Source of the DNA: CAZBWS01 sp964495705
GTDB taxonomy: Bacteria > Pseudomonadota > Gammaproteobacteria > HTCC5015
Direction of reading: 5' to 3'
DNA length: 64,000 nt
Assembly: GCA_964495705.1 (NCBI GenBank)
Contig: CAZBWS010000002.1
Location: forward strand, 38,311 to 102,310
This document shows, in pieces, positions 35,374 to 43,931 of this stretch. The notes under the pieces are model-generated. The model did not search any database. It saw only the letters and a program-made list of their open reading frames with translations, and was not told the DNA's origin. The first letter of the stretch is position 1; each line of letters begins with the position of its first letter. The translations under genes and the position numbers were made by a program.

Positions 35374-35760
35374 ATGAAGACTGAATATCCAACGCTCACC
35401 CCCGAAGCACTGAGGCTAATGGCAAAAATGCAGCACTTGCTGGCCCAAGACGGTATTCACGTGGCTATCAACGAGCCGAACTCTCACCTACATCTCATTG
35501 ATATATCAGGGAAATTCAACGACACTGAACTCAAGCGCTGCGGTGCAGAACTGAAAAACCAGACCCTCTATTCACAACGCATGAAAAACACCATAGAGCG
35601 CATGCAGCACATTTTGTCTGATGACGGCATCGACGTAAATATGCAAGAAGACAATGCTCTTATCCGCCTTATATCCTATGCTGAGCACTTCCAGGACAAA
35701 GAACTCAAGAAGCTGGGAAAGCAACTAAAACAAGAATCCCCCCCAAACTTAATCTCTTAA
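35374..35760 (+). CDS. Small protein with two tandem copies of a ~45-residue domain
   Basis: About 128 residues from ATG at 35374 (MKTEYPTLTPEALRLMAKM); the frame also opens at a TTG at 35338. The two halves align: MAKMQHLLAQDGIHVAINEP through FNDTELKRCGAELK, and IERMQHILSDDGIDVNMQED through FQDKELKKLGKQLK. Each unit is two helices with a short strand and ends in a charged helix. No signal peptide. I do not recognise the family. It is flanked by a terminator and 188 bases of non-coding DNA, so it is probably its own transcript. Confidence 0.6.
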   Translation: MKTEYPTLTPEALRLMAKMQHLLAQDGIHVAINEPNSHLHLIDISGKFNDTELKRCGAELKNQTLYSQRMKNTIERMQHILSDDGIDVNMQEDNALIRLISYAEHFQDKELKKLGKQLKQESPPNLIS

Positions 35761-35948
35761 TTTCTGGCACTTACACGCCTATAGTCGACACTTCCTCAAC
35801 TATATCTTCTAACTGCTTCTATTTTAGGGCTTATTTTCTCTCAGCATATGTAGTATCTTTACTCTAATAGGCACAGGGGGGCAGGTAAGCTAGTATCACC
35901 GAACCGCCAACTAAATCAAATAACCATAAAACTGGAGGCAGCTTTCCA

Positions 35949-36767
35949 ATGAAATTACTTACCGTAATTGGCGCATGCACACTTATTGCAGTAATACCGT
36001 TCACTTCTCATGCTGAGTTAAACAGCGATGGTAACTGGAAAGTAAAACGTGGTGACACGCTTTATAACATTGCTCGCCGTGTTGCCCCTGGCAACGGCAA
36101 AGAGCAAGCTCGTATACGCAAACATATTTTCAATCAAAACCCCTCAGCCTTCAGAAATAACGATCCAGGTTCTTTGGAAGTTGGCCAGACCTTATCTTTG
36201 CCTGGCTCAGCGGTTGTTGTGACTAAACCTAGATCAGTCCCACAACCAAAGCCTGTTATAAAAAAGGTGGCGCCAACAGTTATTGCACCAGTAATTGCTA
36301 AGCCTACTCCTAAGGCTTCCGTTCCTGTGACGAAAGTCGCACCTAAGGGTGACAACTTTAAAGCACGCATTGAAGCTAAACGCCTAGCTAAAGAAGCTGC
36401 AGACAGAGAACGTGCTGAAGCTCAGCGCCTAGCCGCTGAGCAAGCCAAAGCCGCTCAAATGCAAGCCAATGAACAAGCCGCTCAACAGCGCGAGTCTGCG
36501 CTAGCGGCTAAGAAGAAAGCAGAAGCGATGGCCGCACAGAAAAGGGCAGATGCGGCTAGGCAAGCCAAGCAGCGCGAAGCAGCGGCATTGGCCGCAGCCA
36601 AGAGAAAAGCCGATGCAATGGCTGCACAAAAAAGAGCCGCTGTTCAAACAACAACCCCTTCCCCCGTCAACAATACAATCAATACATCTAACCCGTACAT
36701 TGAATGCAAAACAACGGACCCTTCTGAAAAATGTGGTATTTGGAAAATCACCTTCAAAGGTCGATAA
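35949..36767 (+). CDS. LysM-domain periplasmic protein, FimV-like
   Basis: A 272-residue exported protein: a signal peptide (about residues 1-22), a LysM domain (about 29-85; WKVKRGDTLYNIARRVAPGNG and SLEVGQTLSLPGS) like the N-terminus of FimV, a Pro/Lys/Val-rich linker, then a long Ala/Lys/Glu/Gln-rich charged helix (about 135-235) and a C-terminal piece with two cysteines. The LysM domain should bind peptidoglycan. It lacks the rest of FimV (membrane segment and TPR end), so it may be a separate peptidoglycan-associated protein. GGAGGCAG lies upstream. Confidence 0.75.
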   Translation: MKLLTVIGACTLIAVIPFTSHAELNSDGNWKVKRGDTLYNIARRVAPGNGKEQARIRKHIFNQNPSAFRNNDPGSLEVGQTLSLPGSAVVVTKPRSVPQPKPVIKKVAPTVIAPVIAKPTPKASVPVTKVAPKGDNFKARIEAKRLAKEAADRERAEAQRLAAEQAKAAQMQANEQAAQQRESALAAKKKAEAMAAQKRADAARQAKQREAAALAAAKRKADAMAAQKRAAVQTTTPSPVNNTINTSNPYIECKTTDPSEKCGIWKITFKGR

Positions 36768-36791
36768 GCTACTCAGGAAGTGTGACGTAAT

Positions 36792-36827
36792 AAAAAAGGC
36801 CTAGCTAATAATAGCTAGGCCTTTTTT
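36792..36827. terminator. Bidirectional intrinsic terminator
   Basis: Ten-base arms (36798-36807 and 36812-36821), with an A run before and a T run after, end both the LysM gene and the converging DUF4112 gene. Confidence 0.88.
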
Positions 36828-36832
36828 ATGCC

Positions 36833-37324
36833 TTAAAAAAACAAGCCGTGTATCGTTTGCGGGTAGATAAAATAGAATATAATAGCTGCACATACGAGTA
36901 GGCTACTCAACACGACTGGTAACTTACTATGATGAGGTACTTGGGTTTGCTGGGCGGCCTCAATGCCATAGTACTGTTCTAATAAATGAAGGTTTCTATC
37001 GTTCGCACGCCAGGCGAAATCAAAAAAATCGCCTGCCAGTGGCAGTGCTCCTCCCAATAAGTCGACCACTATATTGCCGATCATGCACAATAGCAGACGC
37101 TTAGGAGCCTGCATCTTTCTTGCTTTATTTACCAGCCCTAAAGAGACACATGCCGTCAAGCTGTCCCCTACCACAGGCACTAAGCCTAACAATGCATCCC
37201 AGCCAAGCGTAAGCCCCAAGATAGACCACTGCCCATCCAGCTTTCTAGTCCACGCAGCAATAGAGCGCAACTGCTTACGCTGGTCATCACTTAAATTATC
37301 TATGCTTTTTTTATCCTGATACAT
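36833..37324 (-). CDS. DUF4112 family membrane protein
   Basis: A 163-residue protein whose middle fits DUF4112: LDGQWSILGLTLGWDALLGLVPVVGDSLT and the NIVVDLLGGALPLAGDFFDFAWRANDRNL stretch. Two hydrophobic hairpins are followed by a basic loop and a C-terminal membrane helix (about residues 137-158). Function unknown. No strong ribosome binding site is visible. It is divergent from nth. Confidence 0.85.
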   Translation of the reverse strand: MYQDKKSIDNLSDDQRKQLRSIAAWTRKLDGQWSILGLTLGWDALLGLVPVVGDSLTACVSLGLVNKARKMQAPKRLLLCMIGNIVVDLLGGALPLAGDFFDFAWRANDRNLHLLEQYYGIEAAQQTQVPHHSKLPVVLSSLLVCAAIIFYFIYPQTIHGLFF

Positions 37325-37437
37325 TATCTAATTTTACCCTACAAATTATCCCCATTAGCCATGTGACGAAATATAATTACTCGTTTCTTGAGCATAGGTA
37401 TAATCACAGAAAACTAATAGAAAAACAGTATAAGCCT

Positions 37438-38091
37438 ATGTTAAAACGCGAGCGTGCTGAATATATCTTACAACGTTTAGAAGAGCTGTACCCCGAAACA
37501 CCCGTCCCTCTAGACCATACAGATAGCTATACCTTATTAATTGCTGTATTGCTGTCAGCTCAATGTACGGATGCAAGAGTCAATCAGATTACACCTGCTC
37601 TATTTGACCTCGCTGATAATCCGTTAGACATGGTCCAGCAAGACGTCGAGGCTATCCGTGCAATTATTAGACCCTGTGGCCTGTCTCCGCGAAAATCCAA
37701 GGCTATATGGGAGCTGTCAAAAATCATAATTGATCAACATAATGGGGCTGTGCCTGAAAATTTTACCGACCTCGAAGCGCTGCCTGGCGTAGGCCATAAA
37801 ACAGCTTCTGTCGTAATGAGCCAAGCCTTTGGTCATCCCGCCTTCGCCGTTGACACCCATATACATCGCTTAGCTCAGCGCTGGGGGTTAACGAAAGGCA
37901 AGAACGTCGCTATGACAGAAGCCGACTGCAAAAAGCTTTTTCCACGCGAGAGTTGGAGTAAACTACATTTACAAATCATATTCTATGGACGCGAATACTG
38001 TACTGCGCGCGGCTGTAACGGCACCCTTTGCCCCATGTGTAGAACACTCTACCCACGCCGAGTAAACCCACCACAAATCAACAAAGCCTAA
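37438..38091 (+). CDS. nth: Endonuclease III
   Basis: About 217 residues from ATG at 37438. The frame runs back to a GTG at 37363, but the Nth family starts right before the LKRERAEYILQRLEELYP helix. The helix-hairpin-helix LEALPGVGHKTASVV carries the catalytic lysine, and the catalytic aspartate is in AFAVDTHIHRLAQRWG. It removes oxidised pyrimidines from DNA. The C-terminal cysteines (CTARGCNGTLCPMC) are spaced C-x4-C-x4-C-x2-C instead of the usual C-x6-C-x2-C-x5-C, so the 4Fe-4S site differs from E. coli Nth. Confidence 0.92.
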   Translation: MLKRERAEYILQRLEELYPETPVPLDHTDSYTLLIAVLLSAQCTDARVNQITPALFDLADNPLDMVQQDVEAIRAIIRPCGLSPRKSKAIWELSKIIIDQHNGAVPENFTDLEALPGVGHKTASVVMSQAFGHPAFAVDTHIHRLAQRWGLTKGKNVAMTEADCKKLFPRESWSKLHLQIIFYGREYCTARGCNGTLCPMCRTLYPRRVNPPQINKA

Positions 38092-38092
38092 C

Positions 38093-38123
38093 AAAAAAGC
38101 CCCGTATTTAACGGGGCTTTTTT
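38093..38123. terminator. Bidirectional intrinsic terminator
   Basis: GCCCCGT (38099-38105) and ACGGGGC (38111-38117) with flanking A and T runs, between the convergent nth and mscS genes. Confidence 0.87.
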
Positions 38124-38143
38124 GTATTGCAGCAACAGAGCTA

Positions 38144-38968
38144 TTAAGCAACGTTGTGCATATGTACATCTTGCTGCGGGTAAGGGAAGCTTACACCATT
38201 TGCATCAAAAGTCTCTTTGATTGTCTCAAGAAAGTCCCAATGTACTCCCCAATAATCTGCTGCGTTTACCCAAGGGCGTACAACGAAATTAACACTGTTA
38301 TCGCCCAACTCTGAAACCGCAACAACAGGAGCAGGGTCTTTCAATACACGCTCATCTGCATTCAAAACCTGCATAATCAGATCTCGGGCTTTTTTCATGT
38401 CATCGTCATATCCAATACCAATTACCATATCAATACGGCGCGTTGGCTTCGCTGAAACATTAGTGATCACGCCGCCATAAATATGTGAATTAGGCACGAT
38501 GATTTCTTTGTTGTCACCCGTTTTAAACTGGGTGCTAAACACGCTAATCTGCTCAACGACACCAGCAACACCGCCTGCGTCAACAAAATCACCAATCTTG
38601 AAGGGCTTAAATAAAATCAACATCACGCCTGCCGCAAAGTTAGATAATGAGTCTTTCAGCGCGAGGCCAACAGCTAAACCTGCAGCACCTAACAAGGCTA
38701 GTAACGAGGTAGTATCAACACCTAACTGCTCAAGTGCAGCCAAGAAAACGACAAAACCAAGCACTGTAGAAAGTATGCTGCTTACGAAGTTACGCAAAGC
38801 TTGATCCAAGCCCTTCTTCTCCATCAGTTTTCCGACAATATTGACTATGCGCTTCGCCACCCATTTACCGACAATATAAATGATAATTGCAATTGCTAAA
38901 TTAGTCGCCATAGGGATAACGGAGTCCACCCAGCCCCCACTTATAAATTTCTGTATCGTTTCTTGCAT
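38144..38968 (-). CDS. mscS: Small-conductance mechanosensitive channel MscS
   Basis: About 274 residues with three N-terminal membrane helices. The pore helix TM3 has the Gly/Ala pattern GAAGLAVGLALKDSLSNFAAGVML, followed by the beta domain (FKIGDFVDAGGVAGVVEQI and IIVPNSHIYGGVITN) and the alpha/beta cytoplasmic cage. It releases solutes when membrane tension rises. The frame opens at a TTG at 38980, but ATG at 38968 has TTGGAGAAAG upstream and is the better start. About 200 bases separate it from the divergent lipoprotein gene. Confidence 0.94.
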   Translation of the reverse strand: MQETIQKFISGGWVDSVIPMATNLAIAIIIYIVGKWVAKRIVNIVGKLMEKKGLDQALRNFVSSILSTVLGFVVFLAALEQLGVDTTSLLALLGAAGLAVGLALKDSLSNFAAGVMLILFKPFKIGDFVDAGGVAGVVEQISVFSTQFKTGDNKEIIVPNSHIYGGVITNVSAKPTRRIDMVIGIGYDDDMKKARDLIMQVLNADERVLKDPAPVVAVSELGDNSVNFVVRPWVNAADYWGVHWDFLETIKETFDANGVSFPYPQQDVHMHNVA

Positions 38969-39167
38969 GACTTTCTCCAAATTTTAAAATAAACACAATA
39001 TACCTATACAACTGATAGGACTAGATTCCCTTGGGGAAATTAACTTTTCTTATCAAGTAAGGCAATGGTTTATTTATGTAAGGAAAATAGCTAAAAACGT
39101 CCAGTTATTGCGTATTTTTAAAAATGCGTTTAGTCTGACCCTATAAATAATATACAAGGCTACTAGA

Positions 39168-40193
39168 ATGAAAAAACACACTCTTGCTCTATTTTTATCC
39201 GCGGCCCTTGTCGGCAGTATTAGTGCATGCTCAAAAAATGAACCTGAACCTGAACCGGAAAATGTAAAAAACACTGCAAGCACAGAAGACATTAAAAGTG
39301 ACGTTAAAGCAGAAGCCGCCGCCGTAAGCGAACCGCTTCTTGAAGCGCCCCAAGAAACATCTCCCGCTACAATAAAAGGGTTTGCTTCCCCAGAGAGCAT
39401 CGCTGTACACGGAGATAAGCTATACATTTCAAACATTGGCGCTGCGGCCAAGCCTACAGAAAAAGATGCTGATGGCTTTATCCTTGTCACTGACGCTATG
39501 GGCAACGCAGAAGGTGCTGAAAAATTCGAAGTTGACGCCTATTTACATGCGCCAAAAGGCATCATGGTCTGGAATGACGCACTTTATGTGACTGATATAA
39601 ACTACATCTACGGCTTCGATATCAACGACCACTCTCTAGTGTTTGCAGTTGAACCCGGCCTACAACACCCTGACGACCCACAACCACAGTTCCTCAACGA
39701 TATCGCAGCTTTAGACGACACTTCATTTTTCGTATCAGCGACTGACACCAATACGATTTACCGCATTACTAATGACTTTGTTCCCGCAATTTTCAAACTA
39801 GAAACCACCGCAGAACTTAAAGGCCCTAACGGCCTGCATTACGATGCCGAAAGCAAAATGCTGTACGTAGCAGGCTGGGGAACGAATGAGCAAAACAATG
39901 GTGAATTAGGCGTAATAGATATGAATACTAAACCTCACACTTATACCCGACTTGGCGACCACAACGGTCGGCTTGACGGTTTACTTAAGTCGGGGGACAA
40001 GTTGATATTCTCTGATTGGATTGACTTTGAAAACTCAGGGCAACTATACAGCTATGACTTGAACAGCAAGGAAACAACAAAACTAGACAGCCCCGTTATT
40101 GGTGGACCAGCAGATTTCACCTTAAGTGCTGACGGGAAAAACATTCTGGTCCCCTCCATGCTAGAAAATAAAGTGGCTATCATTGCCCAATAG
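39168..40193 (+). CDS. Beta-propeller lipoprotein (SMP-30/NHL-like)
   Basis: A 341-residue protein with a lipoprotein signal (lipobox near SISAC, residue 21), an acidic Glu/Pro/Lys/Ala-rich linker to about residue 65, then a six-bladed beta-propeller-type repeat region. Marks are ASPESIAVHGDKLYISNIG, LHAPKGIMVWNDALYVTDI, ELKGPNGLHYDAESKMLYV and LDGLLKSGDKLIFSDW, as in SMP-30/gluconolactonase-like and NHL proteins. The catalytic metal residues cannot be assigned with confidence, so it may be a binding protein. It is single-gene and ends in a terminator. Confidence 0.8.
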   Translation: MKKHTLALFLSAALVGSISACSKNEPEPEPENVKNTASTEDIKSDVKAEAAAVSEPLLEAPQETSPATIKGFASPESIAVHGDKLYISNIGAAAKPTEKDADGFILVTDAMGNAEGAEKFEVDAYLHAPKGIMVWNDALYVTDINYIYGFDINDHSLVFAVEPGLQHPDDPQPQFLNDIAALDDTSFFVSATDTNTIYRITNDFVPAIFKLETTAELKGPNGLHYDAESKMLYVAGWGTNEQNNGELGVIDMNTKPHTYTRLGDHNGRLDGLLKSGDKLIFSDWIDFENSGQLYSYDLNSKETTKLDSPVIGGPADFTLSADGKNILVPSMLENKVAIIAQ

Positions 40194-40202
40194 GCTGTAG
40201 CT

Positions 40203-40234
40203 AAAAAAGCCCCGATTTAGGTCGGGGCTTTTTT
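40203..40234 (+). terminator. Intrinsic terminator after the beta-propeller lipoprotein gene
   Basis: GCCCCGA (40209-40215) and TCGGGGC (40222-40228), with an A run before and T run after. It can serve both directions and lies before the converging LuxR-type gene end. Confidence 0.85.
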
Positions 40235-40252
40235 ATTTAATGATTAGAAAAG

Positions 40253-40465
40253 TTAAACGTTACTACCCTCATGCAAAGGCAGTAAATCTAAACGAATAGC
40301 GGTTACTACCGCATGAGTAGCATTATTGGCACCCAGGCGCCTTCGCGCTGTCTTTAAATGTTCCCTAACGGTTTCAGGGCTCAGGCCCAGAATATTAGCA
40401 ACTGACTCTGCCGTATGCCCATCTCTTACTCCCGCTAGCACTTGTAATTGTCTTTTAGTTAGCAT
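40253..40465 (-). CDS. Stand-alone LuxR-type helix-turn-helix protein
   Basis: A 70-residue protein that is almost only a GerE/LuxR DNA-binding domain: LTKRQLQVLAGVRDGHTAES, the recognition helix in LGLSPETVREHLKTARRRLG and the dimer helix NNATHAVVTAIRLDLL. No sensor or receiver domain precedes it and there is no upstream gene in frame. AAAGGGATAAAA before the ATG is a good ribosome binding site, so it is a real short gene, not a fragment. Target genes unknown; the preceding 131 bases contain a C-rich/G-rich hairpin near 40519-40537. Confidence 0.85.
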   Translation of the reverse strand: MLTKRQLQVLAGVRDGHTAESVANILGLSPETVREHLKTARRRLGANNATHAVVTAIRLDLLPLHEGSNV

Positions 40466-40596
40466 TTTTATCCCTTTGCGCTTTCTAATTAGATATTACG
40501 CAGAAGGCAATTTAAATACCTCCCCCATTTGTGGGGGGTGAGGGTAATTTTTACATTTATTTACGCCTATTTAACATTTCACTTACATAAAACACC

Positions 40597-41460
40597 TCAT
40601 ACAGGCCTTTTTTTACGTAGCCCACGTAAAGGCAATAAGCGGCCTAAACTTGGTAGGGGTGTGTCTGACACATTCAAACCAAACAGCGCTGATAGCTGTT
40701 CGCTAATACCCAAGTTCTCTGCTAACTCAGTGAAAACTCGTTCGTCATCCCATTCAAAATGTAAAGCCAGGCCGTGTATACGGTTTTGTTGCTTAGTATT
40801 CAAATGACTACACATCAGCAATGCAGTCTCCCACAAGCCTAGATCACTTGCCGCTTCTATATAGCGCGCTAAGACGTCATCCTTGAGTTGAATCAATGCC
40901 TCGGCTAGGCGAGATTTTTGCTTTACTGAATCAGCAATTTTCATGACAGCCTGTGGAGAGTCAATTTCTCTGACCAGGGCTAACACTCGGTCTTTTGGCA
41001 AGTGTTCTAGCAACCCTCCAATCTGCTCAAACTGCTGCTCAGCCAATAAAAATAGTACCGCTTTATTCAAGTGTGCCATCGGCCACTTGGCCAATAAGCT
41101 ACTCGCCTTAGCAGCCTCCACATGTAAAAACACCTCTGCTAGAAAGTGCGTAGAAAAATGCTTACCGATGCCTATCGCAGTTTTAGTATCCAGGTGGCTG
41201 GTCATCTGGGCCGCGATATAGGGGCCAAAAGCTTCCTGTGTGATTTTTGCACACAGCCGGTTTGGGAAAAATCGTACACTTTTAGCCAATGCAGGCCAAA
41301 GTGGCGACTGCTCCCCGCTGACACTCGCCTCAACTTGTCGGTAAAGTGTATCCCTGTCTTGCGCGGACAAGCTATTTAAGTAGTGAAGCTCAGCTTCTTC
41401 TACATTAAGAACTTGTGCAATACGTTTAATATCTGCCTGATATTGAGATTTTACAGCCAT
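40597..41460 (-). CDS. Helical-repeat protein of unknown function
   Basis: A 287-residue soluble protein, almost entirely helical, with HEAT-like repeats (for example AKWPMAHLNKAVLFLLAEQQ, then HLPKDRVLALVREIDSPQA and AEALIQLKDDVLARYIEAAS), similar in feel to MgtE N-terminal or DUF2336-type superhelices. It ends in a basic tail (RLLPLRGLRKKRPV). No signal peptide or membrane helix. TTAAGGAG gives a strong ribosome binding site. I cannot name the family. It is divergent from nothing nearby; fldA is upstream in the same direction with a terminator between. Confidence 0.55.
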   Translation of the reverse strand: MAVKSQYQADIKRIAQVLNVEEAELHYLNSLSAQDRDTLYRQVEASVSGEQSPLWPALAKSVRFFPNRLCAKITQEAFGPYIAAQMTSHLDTKTAIGIGKHFSTHFLAEVFLHVEAAKASSLLAKWPMAHLNKAVLFLLAEQQFEQIGGLLEHLPKDRVLALVREIDSPQAVMKIADSVKQKSRLAEALIQLKDDVLARYIEAASDLGLWETALLMCSHLNTKQQNRIHGLALHFEWDDERVFTELAENLGISEQLSALFGLNVSDTPLPSLGRLLPLRGLRKKRPV

Positions 41461-41539
41461 AACTACTCCTTAAGATCGGCGGAATTCTACTGTAAAAGCA
41501 CAACTATTGGGTGAACAATTAATGTCATTCTTTTCATAC

Positions 41540-41580
41540 AGGCACAAAAAAAGTGGGCTATACCCACTTTTTTTGTGCCT
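41540..41580. terminator. Long perfect hairpin terminator downstream of fldA
   Basis: The 18-base arms 41540-41557 and 41563-41580 are perfect complements around CTATA and include A and T runs. It lies between fldA and the helical-repeat gene, both on the minus strand. Confidence 0.85.
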
Positions 41581-41622
41581 AGATAGGCAAGCAAGTCCTA
41601 TCTGGCGTAAATAAACCGAGTA

Positions 41623-42141
41623 TTAGTCTAGGCCCATTTCTTCTTTTACAAGGCTCGTCCAGGCATCGATACGCCCTTGAGTTAGCTCTTCCTGCTGGTC
41701 TTCATCCAAACCCAAGCCTACAAAATTCTCACCATCTTCCATCAAGGCTTTAGAGGCCTCAAAGTCATAACCTTCTGTAGACCAATTAGCCACCACAATG
41801 GCTCCAGACTTAACGATGACGTCATGTAACATCCCCATCGCGTCCAAGTAGTAATCACCATAACCACGTTGGTCGCCAAGGCCAAATAAAGCACAAATTT
41901 TGCCTGAAAAATCGATTCCTTCTAGCTTTTCCCAGAATTCCTCCCAGTCGCTTTGTAGCTCGCCAAAGTCCCAAGTAGGAATACCTAAAATCATAAATTC
42001 GTAATTAGAAAAATCTTCTGGCTCAGCATCAGCAATATCATGCACATCGATTTGGCCTTCAGGAAACTTATCCTTAATCAGACCTGCACAGTAACGTGTT
42101 GCGCCTTCATCACTGCCATAGAACAAACCAATTTTGATCAT
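41623..42141 (-). CDS. fldA: Flavodoxin (long-chain type)
   Basis: A 172-residue flavodoxin: FMN phosphate loop GLFYGSDEGATRYCA (residues 4-18), ILGIPTWDFGELQSDWEEF with the isoalloxazine-stacking tryptophan, and ALFGLGDQRGYGDYYLDAMG. It is acidic, as usual, and carries the extra loop of the long-chain group. It is a low-potential electron carrier, for example for biotin or methionine synthesis enzymes. The first FMN-loop serine/threonine pattern is altered to GSDEGATR, which is within family variation. Ribosome binding site TAGGAGACA. Confidence 0.93.
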   Translation of the reverse strand: MIKIGLFYGSDEGATRYCAGLIKDKFPEGQIDVHDIADAEPEDFSNYEFMILGIPTWDFGELQSDWEEFWEKLEGIDFSGKICALFGLGDQRGYGDYYLDAMGMLHDVIVKSGAIVVANWSTEGYDFEASKALMEDGENFVGLGLDEDQQEELTQGRIDAWTSLVKEEMGLD

Positions 42142-42405
42142 TACTGTCTCCTACTCGGACTTAGAACTAAAAAACGGATTGAGCAGTTTTTCGTACAACT
42201 CAAATCGCAGCATATGATAAATGAGAAGCGCTGTTAACTAAATGCCTAAGCCTACTATTATGATACTTTCTTTGACTATTCTTATAAAAAAAGCTCCAAC
42301 GGGTGTTTTTTCAAGGTCAAATAAGCCATCTTAGACAAATTATACTGCCCCTGCACTTCAAAATTCTCATATTTATCTATACTTAAGATAAACGCGGAGA
42401 ACGAC

Positions 42406-42570
42406 ATGAACACACATAACCCCGAAAACAGCCTTCCCGAAAGACGCAATGATTCTCGTCGCCAGCACCTTGACCGTAGAGACAAAGCGCGCTTTGAGCC
42501 AAGGCACCCCGACAGAAGAAACAACCATGAACGGCGCGGGAAAGACCTCCCAAACAGCACTATAGGTTGA
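42406..42570 (+). CDS. Small basic protein rich in D/E-R-R repeats
   Basis: A 54-residue reading frame (MNTHNPENSLPERRNDSRRQ, then HLDRRDKARFEPRHPDRRNN) with a good ribosome binding site, GCGGAGAACG, before the ATG. It is highly charged with recurrent Asp/Glu-Arg-Arg triplets and a central RFEP motif. Similar short DRR-rich proteins occur in related marine gammaproteobacteria, from my memory, and have no known function. It is intrinsically disordered by composition. The opposite-strand frame of 92 codons over the same DNA has no ribosome binding site and is rejected. Confidence 0.6.
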   Translation: MNTHNPENSLPERRNDSRRQHLDRRDKARFEPRHPDRRNNHERRGKDLPNSTIG

Positions 42571-42863
42571 GCTAATGCTTAAACACCTGTCAATGATCTA
42601 CTGATATAAGCTCTGGAACGGGTGTCGAAGACGTTGTGATAGTGACTTAACTTGATAAACCGACCCTATAATAAAACTATTCTAATCGGGGTGATGATGT
42701 GCAATTTAGTGTCGACGGAGACTCCCTCACAAGCCGCTATATCTGGCTGGGGTATCAGTTTGACAACAGTATCATTAAGGTTGGCCGTACGGCATAAGCC
42801 AAGTGCGCGCTCAAATCGATTTCTAAAAACTATTCCCCACAACCTATCCGCAATGGGGATAAG
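42571..42863. other. Intergenic stretch without a convincing gene
   Basis: About 290 bases between the small DRR protein and the desaturase end. A 106-codon plus-strand frame starting at 42652 overlaps the desaturase antisense and lacks protein-like character. A near-copy of the dispersed repeat (CTATCCGCAAT) is at 42844. No terminator is seen. Confidence 0.5.
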
Positions 42864-43751
42864 CTATTTAGTATATTCCGCAACACTCACTGGACGGTTG
42901 CTCAAGGACTTAACCATAGCCGACTCATTCTCTAATAATGTACGCTGCCTAGCCCGCCATATTTTTATATAGCGGTAGAATGGTACCAGTGGATGTAAGT
43001 GGTGTATCAGGTGATAATTTTGATACAGCAATACGGGCGTCATCAACCACTCCAAGCCTACTCTAACATTAGTTGCCTGATACGGTGCTTGCTTAGCGGT
43101 CACCGCATGTGGGTGATGGGGTAAATAATCAAATGTAAACGCAAGTAAGAAAGAGGCTAAGCGGGCCGGCAAAAAGTGATATAGCAAGAACTCATCAAAC
43201 CACCCCATATAAAATAACACGGACATTACGGCTATTAAGCTCAGAATGGTGATTACAAATTCACGCTTTTCCTTTTTACTACGCGAAGCTAGCCTTGGGA
43301 TATACCAGGCGTAATAAAAAATGTCGATGATCATCCATTTGCAAGGCAGTAATAGTTTAGGCCCCTGACCCACCCAGTAGTCAGGGTCGACATCGCTACC
43401 TTCATTGGTAAAGCGATGGTGCTGCATATGTATAAAGCGAAACATGCTAAAAGCGGGGGCTGGGCTTAAAAATATAATACTCAACTGCCCTAGGCTTGCG
43501 TTCACCCACTGATGAGTCGAGATACTGCGATGAGAGGCGTCGTGTAATACCGTAAACGCCAAAAAAGTAGCCCAGCTATTCATCAAAAATGTGAATACAT
43601 AATCAACCTGCCCCAATATAGCCAGTACAGTGCTTGTACACCACAACGAAGCCGAAAAAGCCCACAGCAATAGCGTTGGCCAAGCTAGTAAAGGGCGCTG
43701 TGTTAAGCGCTTAAACTCCACATTATCATCTTGTATCGACTCAGCTAGCAT
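42864..43751 (-). CDS. Fatty acid desaturase family protein
   Basis: About 295 residues with four membrane helices and the three histidine boxes of the membrane desaturase/hydroxylase family: HDASHRS, HMQHHRFTNEGSDVDPD and NYHLIHHLHP. It should carry a di-iron centre and oxidise an acyl chain or a carotenoid-like substrate at the membrane; the exact substrate is not evident. The frame opens at a TTG at 43769, but ATG at 43751 with TTGGGAGTAAA upstream is better. It is a stand-alone gene, different from the acyl-CoA-type desaturase at 62376. Confidence 0.85.
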   Translation of the reverse strand: MLAESIQDDNVEFKRLTQRPLLAWPTLLLWAFSASLWCTSTVLAILGQVDYVFTFLMNSWATFLAFTVLHDASHRSISTHQWVNASLGQLSIIFLSPAPAFSMFRFIHMQHHRFTNEGSDVDPDYWVGQGPKLLLPCKWMIIDIFYYAWYIPRLASRSKKEKREFVITILSLIAVMSVLFYMGWFDEFLLYHFLPARLASFLLAFTFDYLPHHPHAVTAKQAPYQATNVRVGLEWLMTPVLLYQNYHLIHHLHPLVPFYRYIKIWRARQRTLLENESAMVKSLSNRPVSVAEYTK

Positions 43752-43931
43752 AGATTTACTCCCAACCAATTAAACAGGTGTTCAATTATAATCCTAGAAA
43801 TGGGCACACTTAGCAAATTCAAAGCCGACAATTTTACGCCCTAGGGCGACAGCCTATCGTTTCAATAAAAAAATCTAATTTAGAAAATAACTGTGACGTG
43901 GGAAACTACACACCTAACAACGGAGTTAACC

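Noticed and set aside
40519..40537. C-rich/G-rich hairpin between the LuxR-type gene and the helical-repeat gene
   Set aside because: A stem of five or six pairs is possible, but without a convincing T tract; left as an observation only.
42282..42560. 92-codon minus-strand frame over the small DRR-rich gene
   Set aside because: Arg/Ser/Leu-rich reverse complement of the charged repeat gene, which has the better ribosome binding site.
42652..42972. 106-codon plus-strand frame before the desaturase end
   Set aside because: It overlaps the desaturase antisense, has no ribosome binding site and no recognisable motif.
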